Assembly (NCBI GenBank): GCA_937928405.1
Contig: CALFWZ010000017.1
Span: 1-46,518 of the forward strand
Origin: an uncultured Saprospiraceae bacterium
GTDB lineage: Bacteria; Bacteroidota; Bacteroidia; Chitinophagales; Saprospiraceae
Direction of reading: 5' to 3'
Length of the DNA: 46,518 nt
Shown here piece after piece: positions 1 through 7,100 of the stretch. The number at the start of each line of letters is the position of its first letter. Within the stretch, counting starts at the first letter, position 1. The notes below the pieces were generated by a model. The model made no database searches. It saw only the letters and a program-made list of their open reading frames with translations, and was not told the DNA's origin. The position numbers were made by a program, and so were the translations under genes.

Positions 1-281
1 TTAACTGGCGAGCGTAGCTTTGCCATGGCAGCATAATTCTAGGAATTATCTACCATTGTGCCGTATGGTTGATGTCTGATACACATCATGCCGCATATTA
101 ACAAAACCCTCAGACTAGCTGGTTGACCTGATCCGATCAACCCGCGAAATTAAGGATATAAGGAAAAGAAGATGGTTGGTGTAGCGTCTGCTCCTTTTCT
201 CGAAAATTTAACGGTACACTAAGCGTGTAGAAAGCTCTTCGATGCTTTGTCTGGACCAGGGTTCGAAACCCTGCAGCTCCA
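1..281 (+). ncRNA. ssrA: tmRNA (transfer-messenger RNA), 5' end outside window
   Basis: This is the 3' part of the trans-translation RNA that rescues stalled ribosomes and tags the unfinished protein for proteolysis. Reading from base 1 gives the end of a tag, LTGERSFAMAA, followed by TAA at 34-36; Bacteroidota tags typically end in a similar ALAA/AMAA. After the tag come pseudoknot-like hairpins. The 3' end has a T-arm (CCAGGGTTCGAAACCCTGC, about 255-273) and an acceptor strand CAGCTCCA ending near 281. The CCA end is only partly encoded (ACAT follows), so it is probably completed after transcription. A T-arm alone could suggest a tRNA, but the upstream tag frame and the absence of an anticodon arm point to tmRNA. 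tmRNA 3' ends are common integration sites, and an accessory block does follow. Confidence 0.9.
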
Positions 282-306
282 CATCCAAGATCCGAAACGA
301 TCTTTT

Positions 307-340
307 AAAACCTCACAGGATATTGTCTTGTGGGGTTTTT
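307..340 (+). terminator. Rho-independent terminator of the tmRNA gene
   Basis: AAAACCTCACA pairs with TGTGGGGTTTT across a short loop, and the stem runs into a T-rich stretch (TTTTTGTGTTTTT). It lies about 25 nt after the tmRNA 3' end. Confidence 0.75.
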
Positions 341-626
341 GTGTTTTTGGGGGGGTAAAAAATATATAGGCGAATTTTGTTATATTTGGGGTGTGCTTTT
401 AGTAGTTCTTTTGTTTTTGAAAGAAGAGAGCTAGTTAAATATGGCGGTGTTGAGTGAGGATGGAATTGGTTAAGAAATTAAGTGAAAAGTAAAAATTGAT
501 GAAGGATAAAACAGCTTGAAACTAGACTTAAAAGATTTCTTAAAGTAGCACTTAATACATAACTCCAGCGTGGTAAAATTACCATTACTTGAATAGAGGC
601 ACTTTCGGAAATACTTTCGGATTATA

Positions 627-660
627 GAATTGTGTCGTCTATAACATAGTTCGACATAAT
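627..660 (+). repeat. attC-like hairpin at the left edge of the cassette block
   Basis: ATTGTGTCG pairs with CGACATAAT (one G-T pair), and inside it CTAT pairs with ATAG around an AAC loop, giving a nearly perfect extended hairpin. Its right arm contains GTTCGAC (649-655), which resembles the integron core GTTRRRY with one mismatch. GTTCGACATA here is the exact reverse complement of TATGTCGAAC at 2320-2329. The attC interpretation is an inference; the pairing is directly visible. Confidence 0.5.
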
Positions 661-695
661 AAAGAAAAAACCAAAAACTCATCAAAAAATAATTC

Positions 696-1757
696 ATGGA
701 CACTATCATTGAAAAAATCGTAGAAATAATTGCTCCATACAGAAAAGGCGATTGGTTTGTAAAAATTGACGCAGCTCATGTAAAAAAATGGATTAACCAA
801 TTTGATGAAGAAGATAGAGAATTCATTTTAAACGAATTACTTCATTTGTTACCTCAATGCTTCTTGACTAAAGAAAAAACAATTGAAGCTTTAGAAGTAG
901 TATTCGAAGTACTAAAAAAAGATTTTAAATATGATTCGATTGAAGAATTATTAGACCATACATGTTTTTTACATTGTCAACCTGAACACAAAAGTCAAAG
1001 TATATTATTGAAGTTTCTTGATGAAATCTTAATCGAAAAGTATGGAAGAAGTGTAAACGATTGTGGCTCGAAGGAGATAAAATACTGGTTATATCTTGAT
1101 GACGTTCTCGCCTCTGGTGGAACATGCAGAAGGGACATTGTAAGCGTGATTGAAGATTATGGAAAAGAAGACTTCAAAAGTAGCGGAATTTCCATTATTT
1201 GTATATATTTTGTGTTGCATGTTTGGGGGTCTTCAAATTGCCGATTTGCAATTGAAAAAAGTCTTGGTTACGAATTAAAAGAGGATAAACTTAAATATTA
1301 TAGAATTGGAACGGTTGAAAATAATCCAAGAATCCATCATTACTGGAATCCATCACCGAAATTTAATCATGCATATCCTGTAGAATGTGATAAGGGCAAA
1401 GAGTTTCTTGACTTTATTGAAAATGCTTTCGACAGAGAATATGAAATGAAAAATGAAAAATATGCGTTTCGAAGTTCAGAACATCCAAAAAAAGAGGAGT
1501 TCTTTTCATCACCTGAAAATAGAAATAGATATGAGCAAATAATGCTCAATAAAGGAATCGAAATTATAAATAGAATTGAAAATTTAAATGCAAGAGGGCT
1601 AAGACCTTTAGGAATGACACCTCCTGCTTACAAAACATTAGGAACAGGAAGTCATTTTTTTACATGGCGAAATATCTCAAATACTTGTCCTATTGTTTAT
1701 TGGTGGGAAGCAAATGATTGGCATCCTTTATTTCCTGTTCAAAACAGAGGGAATTAA
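696..1757 (+). CDS. Phosphoribosyltransferase-like protein (PRTase-CE type)
   Basis: 353-aa soluble protein with no signal peptide. The central segment YLDDVLASGGT (residues 133-143) resembles the PRPP-binding loop of type I phosphoribosyltransferases, where two acidic residues are followed by a small-residue loop that holds the phosphate and ribose. The long N-terminal helical region and the size match the PRTase-CE group described in bacterial conflict systems; I make this assignment from motif and layout, not from a search. Its TAA shares its last A with the ATG of the NADAR gene, so the two are probably translationally coupled and work together. The start is the first ATG of the frame, 46 bp inside the cassette edge. 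It could act on a nucleotide or ribosylated substrate, but the substrate is unknown. Confidence 0.65.
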   Translation: MDTIIEKIVEIIAPYRKGDWFVKIDAAHVKKWINQFDEEDREFILNELLHLLPQCFLTKEKTIEALEVVFEVLKKDFKYDSIEELLDHTCFLHCQPEHKSQSILLKFLDEILIEKYGRSVNDCGSKEIKYWLYLDDVLASGGTCRRDIVSVIEDYGKEDFKSSGISIICIYFVLHVWGSSNCRFAIEKSLGYELKEDKLKYYRIGTVENNPRIHHYWNPSPKFNHAYPVECDKGKEFLDFIENAFDREYEMKNEKYAFRSSEHPKKEEFFSSPENRNRYEQIMLNKGIEIINRIENLNARGLRPLGMTPPAYKTLGTGSHFFTWRNISNTCPIVYWWEANDWHPLFPVQNRGN

Positions 1758-2338
1758 TGAAATATAGTGTGAGAAAATATTATAAAAATGAATGTGTAGT
1801 CTTTAAATCTACAAAAGCAACCTTTGGAGGTTTGTCCAATATGGCTCCGGGATTCCCAATTAAAGCATATGGATTATGGATTAGAAATTCGGAAGCCTTA
1901 TATCAAGCTTTGAGGTTTCCCGATTATCCAGAAATCCAACAAGCAATTTTAAGAATAAATAGCCCAATTACAGCAAAGAGATATGGTAGAAAACATATTG
2001 ATAAAACAAGAACAGATTGGACAAATCACAGATTCAATATAATGCGTTTTTGTATAGCTGTAAAGCTTGAACAGAATAAAGAATCATTTTCAAAGCTGTT
2101 AAAATCGACTGAAAATAAACCAATAGTTGAGTATTCTGATAAAGATAAGGTTTGGGGTGCTTTGAAAGTTGGAGACTATTACGAAGGAACAAATGCGTTA
2201 GGAAGGTTGCTCATGGAATTACGAGAAAAAGTTTATACCGAAGAATTCGAGTTAATAATACCAAAAATTCCAAACTTCCGTCTTCTTAGAAATGAAATAA
2301 AAAAAGAAGATTTTAATACTATGTCGAACAAAGCATAA
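1757..2338 (+). CDS. NADAR-domain protein (YbiA/DUF1768 family)
   Basis: 193 aa from the ATG at 1757. Family landmarks are FGGLSNM (23-29), SEALYQALRF (45-54), SPITAKRYGRK (69-79), VWGA (132-135) and NALGRLLMELRE (146-157), a near full-length NADAR fold. NADAR proteins are N-glycosidases acting on ribosylated substrates; some remove ADP-ribose from guanine and serve as antitoxins to DarT-type toxins, while YbiA acts on riboflavin intermediates. No DarT-like gene is present here; the partner is the overlapping PRTase-like gene. An earlier in-frame start (1718) would lie inside the PRTase gene and is less likely than the coupled start at 1757. The last codons also form the R''-like core of the cassette end. 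Confidence 0.8.
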   Translation: MKYSVRKYYKNECVVFKSTKATFGGLSNMAPGFPIKAYGLWIRNSEALYQALRFPDYPEIQQAILRINSPITAKRYGRKHIDKTRTDWTNHRFNIMRFCIAVKLEQNKESFSKLLKSTENKPIVEYSDKDKVWGALKVGDYYEGTNALGRLLMELREKVYTEEFELIIPKIPNFRLLRNEIKKEDFNTMSNKA

Positions 2339-2392
2339 AATGGTCATCCGCCCTATGCGGGCGCACGCCATTTATACAGACCGTTGGCTACA
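2320..2392 (+). repeat. attC-like site between cassettes 1 and 2
   Basis: Runs from the R''-like TATGTCGAAC (2320-2329), through an imperfect stem (AAATGG at 2338-2343 with CCATTT at 2368-2373; CGCCC with GGGCG inside), to the next core GTTGGCTACA (2383-2392). Length of about 73 bp and the two-core plus stem layout suit an attC site. Each core departs from GTTRRRY by one base. Confidence 0.5.
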
Positions 2393-3450
2393 ATAATGAA
2401 AAATAAAAAATGAACGAAACACCTTTATTCATAAATTCGATTTTAAATTATGTACATCAAGAGTCTCGAACTTTAGAGAATGAAATATTAGATTTTTTTG
2501 TTGCTACGGAATCCTTCAAATTACTAAAGAATAAAGTTGCTAAAGGTGTAAAATTCATAAATCTTACTGGACTTGGAGGAACGGGAAAAACTACCAATGC
2601 AAAGGTATTATCCTTAGAATTGCAAAAGCATAAAAAGATTTCATTTCTATCAAGTGGAGAGGAAATAGATTTAAGAAAATCACAAGATGTATTATTTATT
2701 GACAACATTGAGCAAATAAATGAAAATCGTTTAAGCAGAATACTCAATTCAAAGAGAATAAAACAATTCATCGTATTATCAAGAAGAATCTTAAATTTCG
2801 AAAAGATAAATTTTGAAGTAATTACAATTCCTAATTTGAATCAAGCCCAAATAAAAAATCTGATTCAAAAAAGGTTGCACAAATTGGATTCGAAGGCTGG
2901 AGAAATTGTTTATGAATCAGTTATCAAAAACAGAGAAATTCTCAAAAGTAAGGGTTCACCGAAAGCGATTCTAAAATTTTTAAATAATACGTATAGTGAT
3001 ATATCTCAAAAGGTAAACAATCCTACATCAGAGAATATTACTAAAAATGAACCAGTTAAAATACCATTGTCATCAGTTATAGGGATTCTGATTTCAATAA
3101 TGTTATTTCTACTTACCCAAAGAAACAGCAAAATAAGTACAGCAACAATACTTGAAACGATAAATGACAATCAAAACGAATTAATTGAATTAATAGAGAC
3201 GGGAAAATACCACAATGATTTAGACTTATGTTATTTGGTGTCAGAAGATTTAAACATTCGAAATTTTCCGAGAAAAAATGATTCAGAGATTCTGAAAATT
3301 GCTTCAAAAAATTCAACAATAAAAGTGATTGAAAAAAGAAGTAAATGGTGGTATGTTGAATCGCAAGACTTAACAAGTAATGAAATTACAAATGGCTGGG
3401 TTTATTCGGATTATCTTTTACCAATTAAATAAAAAGAATACTGTAGCCAA
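2384..3450 (+). mobile_element. Candidate integron gene cassette 2 (NTPase-SH3), right edge unresolved
   Basis: Begins TTGGCTACA (2384-2392) and carries the exact complement TGTAGCCAA at 3442-3450, just after the stop of its single gene. This repeats the rule seen for cassette 1 with a different core sequence. I could not locate the next G/TT boundary with confidence, so the true right end lies some tens of bases further, within the gene-free repeat region. Confidence 0.45.
2410..3432 (+). CDS. Membrane-anchored P-loop NTPase with C-terminal SH3-like domain
   Basis: 340 aa. Walker A is GLGGTGKT (54-61) and Walker B is VLFID with Asp98. Residues around 115-200 look like the helical remainder of a STAND/AAA-type ATPase, including a short arginine-rich sensor-like stretch (LSRR). 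One hydrophobic segment (about 219-236, VIGILISIMLFLL) would span the membrane. The C-terminus (about 276-338: NIRNFPRK, WWYVES, GWVYSDYLLP) is a bacterial SH3-type domain, predicted to lie outside the cytoplasm. The layout suggests an ATP-driven switch coupled to cell-wall or envelope sensing, perhaps in defence; this is inference. The start is the only sensible ATG, 18 bp inside the cassette. It is likely independent of the two genes upstream. Confidence 0.65.
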   Translation: MNETPLFINSILNYVHQESRTLENEILDFFVATESFKLLKNKVAKGVKFINLTGLGGTGKTTNAKVLSLELQKHKKISFLSSGEEIDLRKSQDVLFIDNIEQINENRLSRILNSKRIKQFIVLSRRILNFEKINFEVITIPNLNQAQIKNLIQKRLHKLDSKAGEIVYESVIKNREILKSKGSPKAILKFLNNTYSDISQKVNNPTSENITKNEPVKIPLSSVIGILISIMLFLLTQRNSKISTATILETINDNQNELIELIETGKYHNDLDLCYLVSEDLNIRNFPRKNDSEILKIASKNSTIKVIEKRSKWWYVESQDLTSNEITNGWVYSDYLLPIK

Positions 3451-3508
3451 TACTAAAGGCTGAAAGTCGTGGCGCACCCGCTAGTCCAGTACAACCACCC
3501 AAAGCCGA

Positions 3509-3539
3509 GCGCTCGTTTGCACCTCTAGGTGCAGATACA
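3509..3539 (+). repeat. 31-nt hairpin repeat, copy 1
   Basis: Begins GCGCTCGTTT and ends AGATACA; the middle GCACCT..AGGTGC forms a stem. It aligns base for base in length with copy 2, while the stem sequences differ yet both still pair. Confidence 0.5.
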
Positions 3540-3666
3540 AAAAGCCTAGCCCACTGGTTACAAAAACTATCCTACCATACTAGAAAGTTCAGATTATTTA
3601 GCCTAACCGGTCATCCCGTTGTGCCACCAGAGGCCCAACCACTAATAAAAGCAAACAAAAATAATA

Positions 3667-3697
3667 GCGTTCGTTTACAGCTCCTGCTGTAGATACA
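3667..3697 (+). repeat. 31-nt hairpin repeat, copy 2
   Basis: Begins GCGTTCGTTT and ends AGATACA with the stem ACAGC..GCTGT. The conserved flanks and changed-but-paired stem suggest selection for structure or an RNA/DNA hairpin element. Confidence 0.5.
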
Positions 3698-3773
3698 GCT
3701 CTACAAGCAAAACAAAGAACTAAAAAAAACTTCGAATAGAAAGGCTATTTTCCGTTAGTGTCCAACACCACAC

Positions 3774-3835
3774 CCCAAAGCAGAGTGCTCCTTTACACTT
3801 ACCAATTCGGTAGGCAAGCCTCTAGGCGTAGCTGC
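3774..3835 (+). repeat. Hairpin repeat, copy 3 (interrupted)
   Basis: CCAAAGCAGAGTGCTCCTTT corresponds to CCAAAGCCGAGCGCTCGTTT at 3498-3518. The match is then interrupted by about 20 nt and resumes at GCCTCTAGGC, which is itself a small stem. Confidence 0.4.
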
Positions 3836-4038
3836 AAAATCAATAAATCCACCCATCAAACAATCTGCACATCAGAAAAATCCCCCATACATAAGATACC
3901 CCCAACAGGGTATGTAAAAAATTCCCTGATTTTCGTATTTTGCAGCTAAGAAATAGTATCCATTAGATAACTATCTCAAAGCAGAGAAATTCCGCCACTT
4001 TTACTGCTTCCCCTCAGCTTTCGTATCAAGTCAATCTT

Positions 4039-4068
4039 TTGATAGTATACGATCCAAAAAATACTTTG
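4039..4068 (+). promoter_or_regulatory. Weak candidate promoter of the NRPS-PKS gene
   Basis: TTG at 4039-4041 is followed after 20 bp by TACTTTG (4062-4068), one base short of the Bacteroidota TAnnTTTG box. It would give a leader of roughly 65-70 nt. Confidence 0.3.
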
Positions 4069-4098
4069 CCCTAATTAAATTTATTGCCCCAAGAATAT

Positions 4099-4118
4099 AA
4101 ATCTTAATACTAAGATTT
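4099..4118 (+). promoter_or_regulatory. Perfect inverted repeat in the NRPS-PKS leader
   Basis: AAATCTTA and TAAGATTT flank a 4-nt centre (ATAC), 24 bp before the start codon. It may be an operator or an RNA hairpin. A minimal frame ATGAACAAACTATGA (4131-4145) overlaps the NRPS start codon. Confidence 0.35.
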
Positions 4119-4141
4119 AATTTTGGAGAGATGAACAAACT

Positions 4142-7100
4142 ATGAATAAAACGCTTCCCATATTACCAGAGGAGCTCTGTATCCACGAGCTTTTCGCAGC
4201 GCAGGCACGACGTACGCCCGACGCTGTGGCCTTGGTATTTGGAGAAGCGGAAATGACTTATCAGGAAGTGGATCGGCGCGCCAATCAACTCGCGCATTGT
4301 TTGATCCACCAAGGCGTCACCATCGAATCGCTGGTCGCTATCTCTTTACATCGTTCTTTCGAAATGTTTATTGGAATCTTAGGAATCCAGAAGGCGGGAG
4401 CGGCTTATGTGCCGATTGATCCGACCACTCCGGCCGAGCGCTTGGCTTTTATTTTTGCAGATACCAAGGCTCGAATTTGCTTGACGCAAGAAAATTTAAA
4501 AAATAAGTTGGCGGTCCATACGGAGGTAGCCACCATCTCTTTAGATCAATGGGAAACCATCGCCTCGTTTCCCGATACGGCTCCTGCGGTCGCCGTTGGT
4601 CCTGATAACTTAATATATACCATCTATACGTCCGGTTCCACCGGACAACCCAAAGGCGTACAGGTCGAACACCGTAGTGTACGCAACCTGATTCAAGCAC
4701 AAATAGACTATGTGCAGCATCCCGTCAAACGGTTTTTGTATGCTTATTCTTTTGCCTTTGATGGCGCTGTTTTATTAATCTACTGGACCCTTTTGGACGG
4801 TGGAACCCTCGTGATTGCCCCGGAAAGCCTAGAGAAAGATATTTCTAATCTGGCTTCCTTTATTTATAATCAGCAAATATCGCATTTGCTTACGTTTCCT
4901 TCCCTGTATAACCTGTTGCTTAATAAAGCAGCGTCCAAACAATTGAGCACCCTGGAATCAGTAAGCGTTGCTGGAGAAGCCTGTCCGGCTGCTCTCGTCA
5001 GTCAGCATCATTCGGTATTTGTTGATACTAAATTATTAAACCAATTTGGTCCCACCGAGGCAACCGTTGGTTGTTCTATTTTTACGACGCCTCGGGATTT
5101 TAGCGGAGATAAAGTTCCGATCGGAAAAGCGATTGATAATACCTTTTTGTATGTTTTAAATGAGCAATTAGAACCTGTTGCGATCGGAGAAACGGGCGAA
5201 ATATTTATCGGCGGTGCCGGAGTAGCTCGCGGGTATTTGAATCGACCGAAATTAACGGCGGAAAAATTTATTAAAAATCCTTTCGGTCCGGCCGGAAATA
5301 TGTACGCCACGGGTGATCTCGGTCGTTGGCTCCCAGATGGGAATTTGGATTTTATGGGTAGAAAAGATCATCAGGTAAAACTGCGTGGCTATCGGATCGA
5401 ACTGGGCGAAGTAGAGGCAAAGATCAGTGGATTGTCTGCGATTTTGGACACCGCCGTTTTGCTAAAAGGAAAGGATCCTAGCTCACAAAAATTAGTGGCT
5501 TATTTAGTGTTAAAAAATGGGACATCATTGACCATGGGACAGCTCCGCCATCAATTGTCCAAAACCTTACCGGCCTATATGATTCCTGCAGCCATGGTTA
5601 TTTTAGAAAAAATGCCTTTAACGACCGCTGGAAAAATAGATCGAGTGGCACTACCAGAACCTTCTCAACAACGGCCAATTTTAGAAACAACTTATGAAGC
5701 GCCAACTACGGTTTTAGAAAAATATTTAACAGACCTTTGGCAGGAAATTTTAGAACTAGAACAAATTGGAATTCACGATAAGTTTTTTGAATTGGGTGGA
5801 AATTCTTTGCAGGCCGCTCAATTTATTAATAGAATCCAGGAGAAAATAGGGGAGACGATTTTTATCGTTACGATCTTTACGGCTCCTTCCATTGCCACCT
5901 ATGCCAAGATGCTGGCATCTCAGTATCCAGATGCGATTAATAGGGTTTTTAAACAAAAAAATAAAACGGTTCATCAAAAAGCGGAAATCGCAAAACTAAC
6001 TGCTGCTGATTTTGCTCAATTCAATTCCATCATTCCGAAGCTACCAAAAGCAAAAAAGGAAGCTGTTGCCAAAAAGAATAAACGGGCCATTTTTATTTTG
6101 GCACCACCGCGATCTGGGACCTCCTTATTGAGAATTATGTTGGCAGGTCATCCCGGAATTTTTGCCGCCAATGAGTTACAATTATTGGGTTTTCAAAATC
6201 TAGCAGAAAGAGCCAATGCCTATGGCGGCAAATTTGCTTTGTGGAAAGAAGGCTTGGTTCGTACCGTAATGGAATTGGAAAATTGCAGTGTTGAAACGGC
6301 CAAATCCATCATCCAACAGGCAGAAGAAACGGCTACTTCGACCCAGGCGTTTTATCAATATTTGCAAGAAAAAATACAGGATCAAATTTTAGTAGATAAA
6401 TCTCCTTCCTACGCTTTGGATTTGGATATTTTAGAAAAAGCAGAAAGCGATTTTGAAGATCCGATTTTTATTCAACTCGTGCGACATCCATATGCGATGG
6501 TTCGTTCTTTTGAAAAAATGCGAATGTCGCAAGTCATGTATTTAGGAGATCATGATTTTGCACCAAGACAAATAGGAGAATTGATTTGGACGGAATCGCA
6601 CCGGGTCATTAATTCGTTTTTTGATACCGTTCCAGATCATCGAAAGTTCCGAATCAATTATGAAGATTTGGTAACGGAGCCACAAAAGGTCATGGAAAAT
6701 TTCTGTGAAAAAACGGGCATTCCATTTGATGAAAACCTAATCCGTCCCTATCAAGGTCTTGATCAAAAAATGACCGATGGTATCTACGATGATTCCAAAC
6801 CGATGGGCGATATTAATCTATTAGAACATGGTAAAATAAAAGCAGACTTAGCTAAGAAAAGTGAAGCCGTGGTGCATGATAATTTCCTCAGTGACGAAAC
6901 TTGGGAAACCGCCCAGCAATTGGGTTATCAAAATCCTTCAGAAATAGCGGGTCATGAAAATAAAAAAGCAGAACATCTTCCAAAGGATAGCATCGCCGTA
7001 ATCGGCATGGCCGTTCGTTTGCCGGGTGCAAAAAATATCACCGAATTTTGGGACAACCTACAATCTGGTCGAGATGTAAGTAAAGTATTTACAAACGAAG

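Larger units (their letters stand above)
282..695. other. Gene-free interval between tmRNA and accessory block
   Basis: After the terminator I see no convincing gene. A TATATTTG box at 381-388 fits the Bacteroidota -7 element, but no TTG is correctly spaced upstream, so I do not call a promoter. The right part carries the attC-like hairpin at 627-660. Confidence 0.5.
650..2383 (+). mobile_element. Candidate integron gene cassette 1 (PRTase-NADAR)
   Basis: Bounds are set by integron logic. The unit starts at TTCGACATA just after a G, and carries the 10-nt complement TATGTCGAAC (2320-2329) near its right end. That is how a cassette's own attC is split after integration. Between this R''-like core and the next G/TT boundary at 2383/2384 lies a stem-forming segment: AAATGG..CCATTT outside and CGCCC..GGGCG inside. 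The GTTRRRY consensus is matched imperfectly, and no integrase gene is in the window. Confidence 0.5.
3433..4141. other. Gene-free repeat region upstream of the NRPS-PKS gene
   Basis: About 700 bp with no convincing gene; the 63-codon frame at 3758-3949 has no recognisable features. It holds three related hairpin motifs (3509-3539, 3667-3697, 3774-3835), scattered core-like words (GCCCAAC, GTCCAAC) that could be decayed cassette ends, and near its right end a weak promoter and a leader palindrome. Confidence 0.5.

Noticed and set aside
241..281. A separate tRNA gene
   Set aside because: Only T-arm and acceptor-like sequence are present; the upstream tag frame and stop make this the 3' end of tmRNA.
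3758..3949. 63-codon frame in the repeat region
   Set aside because: Composition is that of repeated non-coding DNA and the frame crosses a hairpin repeat copy; no recognisable protein features.
282..4141. Classical integrative element in the tmRNA gene
   Set aside because: By eye I found no second copy of the tmRNA 3' end in the window and no tyrosine integrase, so attachment-site ends cannot be shown.
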